A stretch of 64,000 nucleotides of DNA from Patagioenas fasciata (GCF_037038585.1 NC_092560.1:58583049-58647048), one strand, 5' to 3'; counted from the stretch's first letter, positions 1-13,600 are shown. Translations and numbers: made by a program. Notes: generated by a model not told the origin, from the sequence alone.

Positions 1-960
1 ATCTCAGCAGTAGGCACATTTGAACTAACGAGATCCTTATGTAGACCTTAACTGACCTCTGAAAGTGGCTGTATTTGTAATGCATAAGGTTTGACTTCCC
101 TTCCAAAATGATGGTTGTCATTATTGAGGGTGATTTTGTGTGATCCTCCACATCGAGCTTTTCTTTTTAAATATTATTATGTCCTTATCCTTTTGTTTTT
201 TTTTTTTTTAAATTCTCAATTAATTCAGTAAATGAATAGAAAAAATACTTTTAAAAATTGCATTTGAATTTCTCACCTTTTAAATACAGTTAAGTGGCCA
301 TCATTCTTGGAAAACATTTTGATGCCCTTCTCTTACTTTCAGTCACTTTTAGTCTTACAGGAGAACAGCACTAATGCTGCCAGTCCTTTCTGATATAGAA
401 AACTCTTCTGAGACACTGCTTTCCGTTGTTTCTGTTATCTCAGCTCTCCTTTAAGACTTAAACAGCTGGAATGAGGTTCCTTATTCCAATTTACTGTCTT
501 CCTTTCTAAAACAGACAAATCAAAACACTTGGCAGTTGGAAACAGAACAGCAGGAGCTGAAGTAGAAGTGAGTTTGGAGTTAATGCTGGACTGGTGAGAT
601 TGCAAGATAAGAGGTCACCCTCTTGTTCTACCTCTGCTTGAAGACTGCTGTTTTATTCTAGAGATGTGAAGCAGATGGCTGGGGAGCATTGTCTTAAAAA
701 GATGTGTGTGACAGTACCAGGCTGTTGACTTTTACTGCCCCCTGAATCCTGCTGTAAGTAACCATGTATATTCACACAGGCCCTTCCTTTGCCTGGGTCA
801 GAAGGCTGGTAATCCACTAGAGCTCACAGCTGAGGCACTGTGCTGCAGTGCAAATGTATGTACAAGGGCAAAGGTGTTGCAGTAAAGGTGAAATGTAAAA
901 TGAATCAAAATACAAAGCAGGCAAGGAAATATTTTTGTGCTGCTTCTTTTAATAATAAAC
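1..960 (+). other. probable 3' UTR of a left-hand gene (MCIDAS expected by synteny)
   Basis: No coding exon is recognised here on either strand. The stretch is AT-rich and ends in a plus-strand AATAAA at 954-959, as a long 3' UTR would. In mammals the neighbour on this side of GPX8 is MCIDAS, transcribed towards GPX8, which fits a plus-strand 3' end at this point. The gene identity rests on synteny alone; nothing in the bases themselves names MCIDAS. A poly-T run lies near 195-210. Confidence 0.3.
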
Positions 961-969
961 ATCTTTATT
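954..969. terminator. palindromic bidirectional polyadenylation signal
   Basis: The 16 bases contain AATAAA on the plus strand (954-959) and its reverse complement TTTATT (964-969), separated by four bases. The minus-strand copy would end GPX8 transcripts about 560 nt past the GPX8 stop codon. The plus-strand copy would end transcripts arriving from the left. This is the expected arrangement for two closely convergent genes that share one 3' processing region. Confidence 0.6.
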
Positions 970-1529
970 TTCTATGTACAGTTTTTTACAACTAAGGTGA
1001 CAGCTTTGCATTTCAGTAATCTTCCTTGAGAAGACATTGCAAAGCTGGTATGTTCAGTTACATTTGTCTCTTAAAAACCTGGCATGATGCCTCTGGGCGC
1101 CATGTCTTTCAGTAAGGGCAGTTATGTGTTACTGGATTATCAAAACCTCTTTGTTATTGGTAGATGGGAAGCAAAACTCTTTGGTGCAAATACTGAGTAA
1201 TTTATCATCCAATCCCCTTCTTAGCTCTTCTCCTGGTGACAATTGTAATTAGCTATTGTCAGCATTTAAAGAAACATTCAGAAACTTTATGCAAATTGAA
1301 GGTCCATTCATGCAAAGTACTGAGTGCCTTGCCATGTTCAGTAACCTCAGCAGTTCTCAAGGCTGTTGCAGGAGCCAATCCAACATTAACTGACATACTG
1401 TGGTTGAAAAGACTAACACTAAAGAGAAGTAAATTCACCTGATGGTTTAGCTTCTAGCAGCATTTCCCAGGAATGTAGTGAAGTTGTGCACCCATGCTGT
1501 TAAATGAATTCACAGTGGGAATCGCTTTT

Positions 1530-4500
1530 TTAGAGGTCTTCTCTTTTTTTCATGATAATCTGTCTGATTAATGATGCTACTTCTGGCTTGATACTTTCTA
1601 TGGGCTCTTCTGGTCTCCAGAATTTCACAACTTTACCCTCAGGGTTGACAAGGTACTTCCAGAAATTCCATCGAGGCTCTTTCTTTGATGAATCTGTAAG
1701 AATTCCATCAGATCATTTTAGTGACTTAGACTTGTAATTGTTTCATTACCCTGCAGTGATTCTTCAGCTATTTGTGTTGAAGTAATCCCACCTTGTTCTT
1801 TCCTAGTAGTCTGGGAATGGATTTACTGGTCGGTGTTAATGATCTGAAAAGTGGGAAGTGAATAATGCTCTTCCTTTCTTGTGAAACTTTTTAAGCATTC
1901 CTAATTTTACTACACTCTGCTTCCTAGGCAGGAGGATATGAAGGCTACATAATCATTTGGGGAATCCCCAGTTTTATCTTGGTTTAGAGGAAGTGAAATG
2001 GGAGCAGGAGGACATACTGATGATGGCTTAATTCAGCTCCTTTCATCCCATGAGGCAAAACCTTACTGGTACCTGTGCTATCATGAATACCTGGCAAGAC
2101 AATTTCTGCGATCAAGGAGCTATCAGGAAACTGTGGCTCCTAGAGGAGGCAGAAACAGTTCCCTGACTCTGGTTTTGTCCTTCAAGAGCCTCACAAGCTT
2201 TGAGGGAAAACTCTTTTCAAGGGAAGAACTAGAAGAAAACTCTAGGAGATTTTTAACTGGGGAACAGATGTCCAGTGGGGAACAGTGCTGAACCCTACAA
2301 TGATTCTTAGAAGCAGTGCACTGGACTATATTTGGAATGTCAGGACTGTAAGGGGACACCATGGCAAGCAAACAGGTGCAGTAAAACTCATGTCATGGAG
2401 GCTCTGGCCCAGCTAGTAATTATATCTTCGAGTTTTTGTTTTATGTAGTATCAGTCTCAAAGTAACCTAACACCATCTCTGAATATTCTTCCAGTATTCA
2501 TTAATGCCTATGAATAATTTATACAAAAACATAGGAAGCTGGACATTGTTTTAGGAAAGGTGAGGCCATGACCCTTGCACTGGCCCAACAAGGTGCTTTG
2601 CTGCTATGAAAGCAAGAAGAAGCAGTTGTGTAAAGGCCATGGCACCATGTTTATGCTGCCAGTGGATTATTTTTTGCACTAGACTATCTGACAGTGCTGG
2701 ACAAATGGTAGCTAGCAGTTGTGGTCACAAGGGAATGCAGCATAAAGGTGTTCAACTATTGTCAAGACAGCTACAAAAAGAAAACAGGTGCTTCTGTAAT
2801 TGAGGAATGCACAGTGATTTCAGGTGAAACAGCAGGAAAGAAAGTCCTTACTTTAAAGTATTTAAGTACCAGAGGATATTTTCCTTCTTGTGGGTGAAAA
2901 GCATGTCAAACAAGAACTGACTGAGTATGGCAGTTCTGTTTCTATATAGGTATTAACATCAGGTACTGACTGCAGTGATTGCTCTACAATTAACTGAGAA
3001 GCACCTCCAGAGTGCATTCGGTAATTCCACTGGATATCGGGCAACTCAGACCAAGGAGGCTTTACCTTTAGTGACGTGCCTAAGGAGAGGCAGGAAGAAA
3101 CACAATTATGGTGACAACTGTGACCACTTAAATGATAATACGTTTCAAGTACACAAGAGGTATCACAGAGAATATGTCAAGAAGCAGTAGGCCTAAGTGG
3201 TGTAAGAAAGGTTTAATTTAGACGTTGAAATAGCTTTCTGACAAAAGGAGCTGTAAAGAACTAGAGGAGACAGGGAAGTTTTAGAATTTCTCTTATTGTG
3301 GCTCTAACAGTCTGGAGAAGCATATGTAGCACTTCTTTGGGTAGCTGTGATCCTGTCTTGGGGCATGAAGATGGAATGCAGATTTGGGCATTCTCCTACC
3401 TAATTTTCTAGTTAAAATAATGTGACAAAGAACGTTTAAGTTCCCATTATCTTTTCTTTCATATAGAAGTGTTTAGTATGATGTATGTCAAGTCAAAGAC
3501 CTGGCAAAGCCCTGGAGAATTCAGAGAGGCTTTTTAAGTTGGCTTTGGGTCTGTGGGCTCTTTGGTCAACTGAAGTGGGTTTCATTTTGCTTGTGAGAGT
3601 ATGAGGCTCTAAGTCAGTAAATGCTTACTGTAACAGGAGTATTTGAAGGCTGGGCCCTGAAGTTCACAAGACAAATTAATGCAAATCACTGCTTATATGG
3701 AACTACAGTATATATAATTCTGATTTACAATACAGTTTACATATTGGTGGACACATGATAGCTCAAAAGGAATCTTCTCGTCAGCACGTTTATGTAAAAT
3801 CTTTCAGTAATATTAAGATACCTATAGTTACATTTCTTCCATAAGAATAGCTGCTTTCCAACATACAAAATTTGAAATGGGGTTTTGCGGGTGTGAATCT
3901 TTGCACTCAAGTTTATATGCCCACAAAACAGATATTGCCAGCTGGGCTGGTCACAGTAGGCTGTTTTTATAATCATTGGAAAGAAATGGGTGCTTTCCGG
4001 ATACAGCTCTTCCGACCATATTTTGGTGTCCACATTGAAATGAGGTGAATTGTATGCTAAGAGTGCCTCTTTCTCTCTATAGATTATGAAGACTATGATA
4101 TTGTCTCAGGTGAGGCCTGACAAACTAACTCAGCTGGAACCTAGGGAAAATGCCATGGTTATAGGCAGCTCAATATATAAAAGGAAATAGTTAAAAAATA
4201 GTTACCTATTAGAAATCTAAAGGCAGGCTCTGCTTCTGATCCTAGGATCTTGATTTTGTGGAAAATAGGGAAGGTTACTCCATAGTTTCCTTTGGCAAAA
4301 GATTCTATTTCCTGGCTTGAGTGGGGCTCTGATTCTCCGAACTGGTTGCAGGGAAAAGCCAGCACAGTGAAGTGGGAGGGACCAAACTCTCTGTGTAGCT
4401 CTTGCAGCGCAATGTAGTTTTTGTCTGTGTGTTGGCAGTAACTGGCCACGTTTACAACCAAAGTCGCCTTCAGAGAAACATAAGTAAGAATAGTAAGAAA

Positions 4501-5282
4501 AAAACCCTACAGATGGCATAGAGATTACAATTCTGTCTTAAAATGGCGTATCCGACTACCACACTCATTCTTGCCTGAAGGCTGAATTTAATCTTTCTGA
4601 TCATAATTTCATTAAGTGGATAAGAATGATAGCAGCTGAAGATATTTACTTTCAGACATCTTGTTTTGAAAATCCAGTAAATGGATAAACTTAAACTTAC
4701 AGCTTTGTTTAAATATAAGCATGTAAAAAGATATTTAGGACAGGCACTAAAATCTTATTTATTACATCAACTTCTGGAATTCAGCATAACATGCTACCAT
4801 TCTTAAGAATAAAATGCACATATGCCATTGTTAGGCTACATTGATTTATAGCAAAGAATACAAAAGAACATTTTTCTTGATTTATTAGCTCCAATAGTGA
4901 ATTCCTGGAGCAGGCCTAGATAAAATAAATTCTTCTCCAGCTTGCTTTTTGAAGAACAAGAATTTAGCACAAATCTGCTGAAAATTTCTATAATCAAACT
5001 TTTCATTAACCTACAAATGGAAGCCTGTCTTTCAGTAAAGATTCAAGACAAAGAGATAATAAAGTTGTAACTTACTTTCCCTCTGTACTTCTCCAAGGAA
5101 ATGATCCTTCCTCGTGAATCCTTGACTTCGAAAGAATAAAAATCTTTGATTTTAGGTTTAAAAAATCTGAGTTGTAGCAGGCAGAGAATGGCAGTACACA
5201 AAACCATCGACAGAAAGACAACAAAGACCCGGGCTTTGGGCACTGAATATTTCACAGGATAAGTAGTTGTGAGAGTCTCCAT
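1530..5282 (-). CDS. GPX8: glutathione peroxidase 8 (GPX8), three coding exons, complete
   Basis: Exons on the minus strand are 5282-5076, 4467-4206 and 1693-1530, with GT donors (GTAAGT, GTAACT) and AG acceptors. They join in phase (207+262+164 bp) into 210 aa, against 209 aa for human GPX8. Residues 1-16 are a short cytosolic tail, about 17-40 a hydrophobic signal anchor ([20 protein letters not shown]), and the rest a luminal peroxidase domain. The peroxidatic residue is Cys80 in NVASYCQ, encoded by an ordinary Cys codon and not by selenocysteine; AFPCNQFGE (Gln111) and WNFWK supply other active-site positions. The protein ends in REDL, resembling the KEDL retrieval signal of mammalian GPX8. 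GPX8 is a type II ER membrane peroxidase that works with protein disulfide isomerases on oxidative folding and ER peroxide and calcium balance. The ATG at 5282 is the only in-frame ATG near this point and matches the family N terminus. Nothing else is recognised in the introns (1694-4205, 4468-5075). Confidence 0.97.
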
Positions 5283-7652
5283 TTTCAAAACCTTTGGAAG
5301 GAAGCCTGGGCAGGCCTGGAATGTGAAGGAGGAGCTGAAATATGAAACTCCCAGCTTGGACTGGAAAGAAAAAGCTGCTCGTTTTGTCCCAGTTGTGGGA
5401 CTGGCTGTTTCATTTCATAGTGCCTTTGCTGGGCTTCAGAGCTCTTGGGTAAAGTACAGAAATCTCTCAGTCTGTGAAAAAGGAAGGGATGAATGACACG
5501 TGTTCCCATTACCTAAGGATGGTGATTGCTCTGTTTAACTGAGCTGTGTGGGGTACCCTGTATTAGCATGCTACCTTGAGAGGGGCTGCTTGTGTGTGTC
5601 TGTAGGGCAGCTCTCGCACATCCCTGGGGCCCCTTGCCTGTCCCTGGCAGGGCTGTTTAGCAGCAGGTACCTGTGCTGTCAGACTGACCTGGGGAAGCAG
5701 TTTTGGGCCAGCTGTTCAGGTGGAAGGAGAGCAATATGGCAGGAGCCACCCTGTTTACAGCCCCTGTCCTGCATCTCGTCAGCTGCTGTGTGATCACAGG
5801 CAGTTTGCTTTGTTAAACTCTTTTACAGCATATGAGGCAGAGAAAAACTGCTTGTTTATAGGATGGTATAAGGGAAAAAAAGGAAGTGTTTGCTTTGTAA
5901 TGGAAAGGATGGCTGATGATGGAAAATAGGTTGGTATTTCTCTTGCTGCTGGCTAACAGGCAACTAGCTGTGCTGAGAGAAGATGGAATATCTGCAGGAG
6001 AGAAGAATGAGTTAGCTGGTCTAAGCCAGTCAGCTCCAGTGGTGGTTTGCTGAAGCAACTGTAAAAGACACTCGGTACTTTAGAGCCACACACACCTGGT
6101 GTTGTAATGTTATTGTTTTATATTTTAAATATGTTTGACTGTTGGTCTTAGTTTATGAAGACACATCAACATGTACTGGTTACTACTCAGTTATGGAAAA
6201 ACCAACATTTTTTTTTTTTTTTCCTGTCTTCCCCTGCTTAGTTATTCCCTCTTTCTGTATGTCCATTTGCGATTCCCTCTCTTCAACTCAGCTGTCAGGA
6301 TTTTGTTTTGTTTTCCTCACCATTTCTGTTTTTTGGCTTTTCTGAGCTACAGTCTTTTGGCCTGTGTTGCTTTGTATGTCTCTGCTGACTTTTTCTCCCA
6401 GTTCAAACCATCATTGAAGAGTGATTTCTATCTGAGTTATTTTTTTTATCACTCCGATTTTTAGCTGCACTCAGAGGCTATGTTTTAAAGGATGGAAATA
6501 GAATGGGACTTTCTGAAGGTGAAACCTGGAATCTGGGGGCCTATTGCTTTTCATTGACTTTGATATCACTTCAAAGATCCTTGATTGTGCAATATCAGAG
6601 TGGTATGTTCAGACATTTATGTTATGTTCTCTAATAGCTAAGGTCCATGTTCATTTTGTTTCACAAGACTTACGCAGTTCTACGTAACAAGGAGATGCTT
6701 GGGAAATAATGTTAAATGTGTTTGATTTCAGAAAATCCATGCAAAATATTGGTGTCTAAGTTACATCTCAACAGCTTGGAACTTTTGTCTAATATTATTT
6801 CAGAGATAAACAAAAATTACAAGATATAATCTATTATATTTATTAACCAGAGTACCTAATAATGATCTGGAAACCTGTTATGCTAAATGTGCTTCCTTAC
6901 TGTTGTTACTTTCACTGTTTTCCTTAAAACATTGCTTTAAAACTGTCTGGAAAACAAAATCTTGTGTTCAATATTATCTAGGCTCTTACATTTCAAATTT
7001 TGATACGTTGTTATGTTTTATTTTTTTCTGACACAAATTGCTCTGTGAATGAATTTGAAGGTAGGAAATATACAACTGTCATTTAATCTTTATTTACCAT
7101 ATCTTAATATGTTAAAAAGTGTAAGATAACATATGAAATAATAAGATGAACAAGCCACAGCAGTGGTGAGAAGATTCAGGAATCAGAAGTGAGCTAAGTT
7201 CTTTGGGTGAAGATCAGCAAACCAGCCTGACTCCAGACAGCAGATACGTGGGTTTGCCCAAATGCCCATCTCTCAGGAAACACCAGACCCAGGGTACTGC
7301 ATGAAGTGTCTGAAGATGCTTTGGGTCTTTCAAAGGCTGGTGCTGTAGCCTACTGCATGAATGATACAAATTTAGTTTTCTTCTCGGCCACAGGCCTTTT
7401 GTGAGACAGTTGATTCAGGGGACATTTGTTTCTTTCTGTGTGGGTTTTTTTTTTTTTTTGTCTCACGCTTTCTCCACCCAGATGACTGACTGCTGGAGCC
7501 ATCTCAGCCCAACACGCATTTCCATGGCCTGCTGCTCTGAGCTGGGCTGAGCCTGTGTGGCGTGGCAGGGGAAAACTCGAAACAGCGTGAAGGAACAGAT
7601 TGATATTAAGTCATGACTAACTGAGGTATTTTGTCTGCTTTCACTTGTGCAG
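5283..7652. other. GPX8-CDC20B divergent interval; CDC20B exon 1 and promoters expected
   Basis: This 2.4 kb separates the divergent GPX8 start codon from the first CDC20B exon I can identify. It should contain the GPX8 5' UTR and promoter and the CDC20B promoter with its first exon. I looked for a short exon encoding the conserved CDC20B N terminus, ending in phase 0 at a GT donor, and found none I can defend. Only a modest GC-richer patch is visible at about 5590-5770. A T-run lies at 6211-6222 and another at about 7446-7460. An antisense reading frame over 5269-5496 shares no recognisable feature with CDC20B. Confidence 0.5.
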
Positions 7653-10600
7653 GTCGCAGACTCAGAAAGGACCACGTACTCCAGGTTTAAGAATTCCATT
7701 AAGAGGAAGCTGGCGGCCAGGGCTGCGGTGGCGAGCAGCCCTGTTGTCACAAGATGGCAGCAGCCGCACAGGAGAGGAGGTGCGAGGGAGCAGCGCAGAG
7801 CCTGCTGCCTGACCCATCTCTGTCCCGCCGGAGGGCCCCTACGTATCAGCACACCTGGGAAGGCTCCAGGTCAGACTGGATGCGAGGGAATGGCCTCATT
7901 CAGGGATCAGGGACTTAGGGGATAACCTGGAACAGGGAGTTAATGTAAGGTGTAGTTTGTGTCTCCCTGTGCCTTGGTTGTGAGGGACTCTGGGCATAGC
8001 AGCAGTCTGTGCAGGCTTTCACAGGCAGAGCAAGCTCAGGGCCAGTGTCCTCTGAGCAGGAGCACATGGCTGTCATGGGAGGAAAGCTGGGCCAAAGGTC
8101 TCTATCACCAGTGTGCAAACAGCCTAGGACAGCAGGTCCTACAGACAGCTGACATCAAGGTGGGGGTGAAAGGAAAAAAGAGGAAAAGTCTCATCCCCAG
8201 CTAAGCCGTGTCTGGTGCAGACCAATCTTTTTTCCTCTATGGTGAGGCTGTATTGGTCTGGATTTAAGTTGCACTGGGCTGTAACAGTGCACAGGGTGTG
8301 CAGCTGCACCTTCGTATCTGGAATAGTTAGCAATAACTGGCAGGAGAGTAGGAAGATTCATACCTCTCTGTCTCCCTTCCTTCTGTTTCACCTTTGACTT
8401 ATACACAGCTACTGCAGACCTAGCTGTAACTGCAGAACTTGGACCAGTTTGCATGCCTGGATGTGGTATAGTGTATGCTCACTGAGGGAGAAGCTTTCCC
8501 TGTGTTATTGTCTCTCCTCCAATGCATAAAGTGTCGGGTATTGACAAAGGGACAGTGGCCGAGAGACAGTCAAACTTAACTCACCTTAGGGAAAGGCTTA
8601 TCTAAGGGCCTTTCAGAGCACAGTTCAAACTTTCGGGACTCTGACTTGGTCTGTAGAAGAACTGACTCTAGGGGAGGCTGTTTGTCAACAACAGAGGGAT
8701 CTGAGGGAGGGTTAAATGAGCCTTTGAACTCACTGTCTCCTACTTCCAGCAGTGCTATACTACGGGGAAATGGGGAAGGGTTTACAAGAATATACATGTA
8801 CAAGAAGAGCTTCCTGGGAGATCTAAGAAACTAAACAAGACTGATTTCTTGTTTAATAATTGAAATCTTTAGCAAGCAAATAAAATACGCTGTTTAGTGT
8901 TTAGGATGTGTTCCTATGATGCTGTGGCTATTGATCAGGAAGAGCAATCGTGTCTTTTGCTGAGCAGAATACCAGAGCTGTTCAATAATACATGCCCAGC
9001 TCTAGGAAGCTTGGGTTCTAAACCAAAGTGGAGTCTTCCCTCCTTCAGTTTCTAGACCAGAAGATCCTGCATGCTGTTTCTACTAGCAGTGGTGAAAGTC
9101 TGTATAGTTCTGGAGAAAATCAGATATTGATTTATTATGGGGTAGGATCCTGTGTAACCAGTCAGTAATCTAAGTCTGGATATGGGCTGTAGTAGTAAGC
9201 AGGCACTCTTTGTAAAAGGGATGATCAACCTGACCTTTTTTAGACATCTTGTAGAGGATAAGATGAATAGTGCTGTAAAAATGCCTCTTCACTGACAAAA
9301 GGAAAGAAAGTTGACTGGTTTCAATGTCAGGATTTGCGTTGTCCCACTTAGTGTGTCAGATCGGCTTTCAGAGTACTACTACTATGAAATGAGTGTTATT
9401 CTGAAAAGTACTTGACAAATATTCCTGTGTATGGTTTTTAAAGGTATTGTTTCAGTTGAAATTGTTTTTCCAGTGACACCTCAGGTGCCTAAGAAACTCT
9501 CTGTCGCAAAAACTGTTGCGACTCTACATAGCAGTCATGCTGCAGCAGGCTTGGAAGGCAGGAAAAACAGAAGAGCTGAAATGAAAAAGAGATGGGTGAG
9601 TAGTGCAACATGCAGATAGACAGGTAGGATATTTACTTTCCTGATTTCTTTTTTTTTGTTTACTTTATCTTTGGCTTGGAATCTGTTATGTGGATATTAC
9701 CTTATTGACATGGAGAACAGTAACAAGAGGAGGTCTAGTTTAAGATATGTCAGGAGCAACTACTTTGTCATTTGATTCGGCTTCTCTCCCCTTCCTCCAG
9801 GCTGTTGTCCTGCAAACTGAAATGGAAACCAAAGTAATGAGGCCCTCAAGATACATGTGTTACTTCTGAGGGAAAATGTATATTGTAATAAAATATGCAT
9901 GAAAACATGAATGACTCAATTTTCTACTTGCTTTAATAACCACTGTGTGTGACCGAAATAGTTTATTCGGTTGTTCAGGATGTAGCTGTTCATTTTGTCA
10001 TGTAGACAGAATAATGTTCTATGAGAAATTTGCCAAAAAGCAGATTTTTTTTTTCTGAGAAAAAAATTTAATGTCATGACAATAAAAGGTCTGATTGTCA
10101 GCCAAGGATGAAAGAACACATGGAATCTGCCTAACATGTGAAACAAAGACTTCAAATCACTCCCATTTAGGTATTGTTTTCTAGTGCTGTACACTTTATA
10201 CCTTAATTTTTCCTAGTGGACACTGCCAACCAATTTTTTTTTTTTTTTACCTTTTAGGCAGTGTCTGTTGCTTTTTAGACATCTTAAATAAGCTTGTGCT
10301 CCAACCACTCACCTGTTTCTGTTCACTAACTTCTTGAAAATTGACTTCTTATGGAGAGTGTAGTGATCCTCGTCTGTATTAGTAAAAGTTATTACCATAA
10401 CATTACACTCAAAACCACCTCTCTATTTTAGTGCTATCTAATTTTGACTGTTCATATGTTAAGTAATAAACTTCTAGTCAGTGACCATGCTTTTTCCTGT
10501 GTTCTCCTTTCCTTGATTGCACCAGCTGCAAGGCCAGTACTGAAGATACTGATAGCTGCTTTTACGTGATTACTTTTTTGACTGCAATTGTTGACTAAGA

Positions 10601-13600
10601 ATCACAGAATGTTAGGGATTGGAAGGGACCTTGAAAGAAAGATCATCTAGTCCAATCCCCCTGCCGGAGCAGGAACATCTAGATGAGGTTACACAGGAAT
10701 GTGTCCACGCGGGTTTTGAATGTCTCCAGAGAAGGAGACTCCACAACCCTCCTGGGCAACCTGTTCCAGTGTTCTGTCACCCTCACTGAGAAGAAGTTTC
10801 TTCTCATATTTAAGTGGAACCTCCTGTGTTCCATTTTGTACCCATTACCCCTTGTCCTATCATTGGTTGTCACTGAGAAGAGCCTGACTCCATCCTCGTG
10901 ACCCTCACCCTTTATATATTCATAAACATTAATGAGGATGCTTCAGATATGCATACCCCTTGCTTATAGTGGTCTACAATCCTTAATTAATGTTATTGTG
11001 AAGTTTCTCTGAGATTATCAAGGTCAACTTCTAAGAAAAGGAGATAGTGTCAGGACAGGTGGGCTAATAGGCTTGTTGACTGATGACTTGTAATAATCAT
11101 ACTCTTGAAGGTCATTGGATATTGCATGCTTTTACATCATTCTGGGAAGCCTGGTCCTCGAGGCAGTAATTTTCCTTTCTAAATAAGCACAACAGTTAGG
11201 AAAATCCTCCTTTCAACAACAGCGCTTTCTTCCTTCCCAACCCCCTCTATGGTCTGACTGGAGAGTCTGTAAATTTTAGAATTGTTAAAATACACAGCCC
11301 AATGGGTTTTAGTTAAATCTACCCCACAGAGAAATTTAATAAAACTTTTTTAGTGAGATAAGAACTTTCTATGAAATAATGCATGTAAAACATTCTTCCT
11401 TCCTTAAAATGTAATGTCTTTTTAAAAGATGAGTATGTGTAGTTGTCTTCACTCTTAGTCATAGAGTCATATAGTGGTTTGGGTTGGAAGGGACCTTTAA
11501 AGGTTGTCTAGTCTGACTGTGCTGCAATGAGCGGGGACATCTTCAACTAGATCAGGTTACTCAGAGCCCTCTTTCCCATGACAGGCCATCTACCACCTCT
11601 CTGGGCAACCTGTTCCAGTGTTTCACCACCCTCATTATAAAAAATGTCTTGCTTATATCTAGTCTGAATCTCCCCTCTTTTAGTTTAAAACCATTACCCC
11701 TTGTCCTATTGCTATGGGCTCTGCTAAAAAGTCTGTCCTAATCTTTCTTGTAAGCCCCCTTTAAGTACTGAAAGGCCACAATAAGGTCTTACTGGAGCCT
11801 TCTCTTTTCCAGGCTGAACAACCGCAACTGTCCTAATCAGAGAAGTGTTCCATCCTTCTGATAATTTTTGTGGCCTCTTCTGGCCTGTCTCCAGCAGGTT
11901 CTGTACTGAGGGCTCCAGAGCTGGACACAGGACTCCAGGTGGAGTCTCACGAGAGCAGAGCAGAGGGGCAGAATCACCTCCCTTGACCTGCCGGCCACAC
12001 TCCTTCTGATGCAGCCCAGGACACAATTGGCCTTCAGGGCTGCAAGCAAACTTTGCCAGCTCATGTCCAGTCTTTCACACACCAGTACCCTCAAGTCCTT
12101 CTCCACAGGGCTGCTCTCAGTCCATTTGTCCCACAACCTGCATTGATATTGGGAGTTGCCCTGACCGAGGTGTAAGACCTGGCACTTGACCTTGTTGAAC
12201 CTTGTAAGATTTGCATGGGCCTGCTTCTTGAGCTTGTCCAGGTCCCTCTGGATGGCATCCTGTCCCTCAGGTGTGTCAGCTGCACCACTCAGCTTGGTGT
12301 CATCCGCAAACTTGCTGAGGGTGCACTCAGTCCCACTGTATGTGTCTTCAGTGGACATATTAAACAGTACTGGTCCCAGTACAGACCATGTGTCAGTCTG
12401 CTGTGTGTCAGTTTTTTGCATCTACAGTGAAAGTGACTTACCTAGAATTACATTGTAATTTACAAGCAGGAGTTCAGTTAGAACTAAGATATAGAACTAA
12501 AATATATAGATACCAACCTCCTAGCCTTTTATGAAGACATAATGAGGTGGATAGATGATGGCAGAGTGGTGGATGTGGTCTACCTTGACTTCAGTAAAGC
12601 ATTTAACACGGTCCCCCACAGCATCCTCACAGCTAAACTGAGGGACTGCAGTCTGGATAATCAGGTAGTGAGGTGGACTGCAAACTGGCTGAAGGAAGGA
12701 AGTCAGAGAGTTGTGATCAGTGGGGCAGAGTCTAGTTGGAGGCCTGTATCTAGTGGAGTGCCTCAAAGGTCTGTACTGGGGCTGGTGTTATTCAATATAT
12801 TCATCAGTGACTTGGATGAGGGAATAGAGTATACTATCAGCAAGTTTGCTGATGACACCAAGCTGGGAGGAGTGGCTGACTACTGGAGAGAGTGCAGCAC
12901 AGGGCAACAAAGATGATGGAGTGGAGCATCTCCCTTATGAGGAAAGGCTGAGGGAGCTGGGTCTCTTTAGCTTGGAGGAGACTGAGGGCTGACCTTATTA
13001 ATGGTTACAAATATATAAAGGGTGAGTGTCATGAGGATGGAGCCAGGCTCTTCTCGGTGACAGCTAATGGTAGGACAAGGGATAATGGGGTCAAACTGGA
13101 ACACAAGAGGTTCCACTTAAATTTGACAAGAAACTTCTTCTCAGTGAGGGTAACAGGACACTGGAACAGGCTGCTCAGGGCGGTTGTAGAGTCTCCTTCT
13201 CTGCAGACATTCAAAACCCACGTGGACACATTCCTGTGTAACCTCATCTAGATGTTCCTGCTCCGGCAGGGGGATTGGACTAGATGATCTTTTGATGTCC
13301 CTTCCAGTCCCAAACGTTCTGTGATTCGGTGATATTCTGAGTTCTACAGCAAGAACTACAACCTTTTCCTAAAAATGTGATGTGGGGTGTTTGAGATAAC
13401 ATTGTGAGATAACCAAAACCCAAGTCTTCCTAAAACCATTTGAAAGTCAGGCTTAGCGAAAACTCTACAAAAATCTGTTAGTCTTAGTAGTAGTAGTAGT
13501 TAATGACTATTTAATTTGTGTTGCCTGGTAGCATAAAGGGATGGGATATATTAAAAATAAAGTCTTCTCACGTTCCAGTGAGCATGTGTGGTCTCTTTGT

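Noticed and set aside
5269-5496. Plus-strand reading frame of 75 codons over the GPX8 first exon and 5' UTR, a possible CDC20B exon 1
   Set aside because: It starts at GTG, not ATG. It has no resemblance to the CDC20B N terminus and no clear phase-0 donor leading to the exon at 7653.
6495-6530. ATGGAAATAGAATGGGACTTTCTGAAG followed by GTGAAA, a possible CDC20B start exon
   Set aside because: Only nine codons, a poor donor, and only a vague similarity to the family start (MEWKLE). Not enough to support an exon.
10205-10275. GACACTGCC ... GGCAGTGTC inverted repeat in CDC20B intron 3, similar to a miR-449/miR-34 seed
   Set aside because: The stem is only about nine base pairs around a T-rich loop of about 30 bases. 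The sequence after the seed (CTGTTGCTTT) does not match miR-449, and the seed would lie on the wrong arm, so a chance repeat is more likely.
13515-13530. GTTGCCTGGTAGCA, resembling an RFX X-box of ciliary genes
   Set aside because: It lies in intron 3, far from the CDC20B promoter, and its right half does not fit the X-box consensus.
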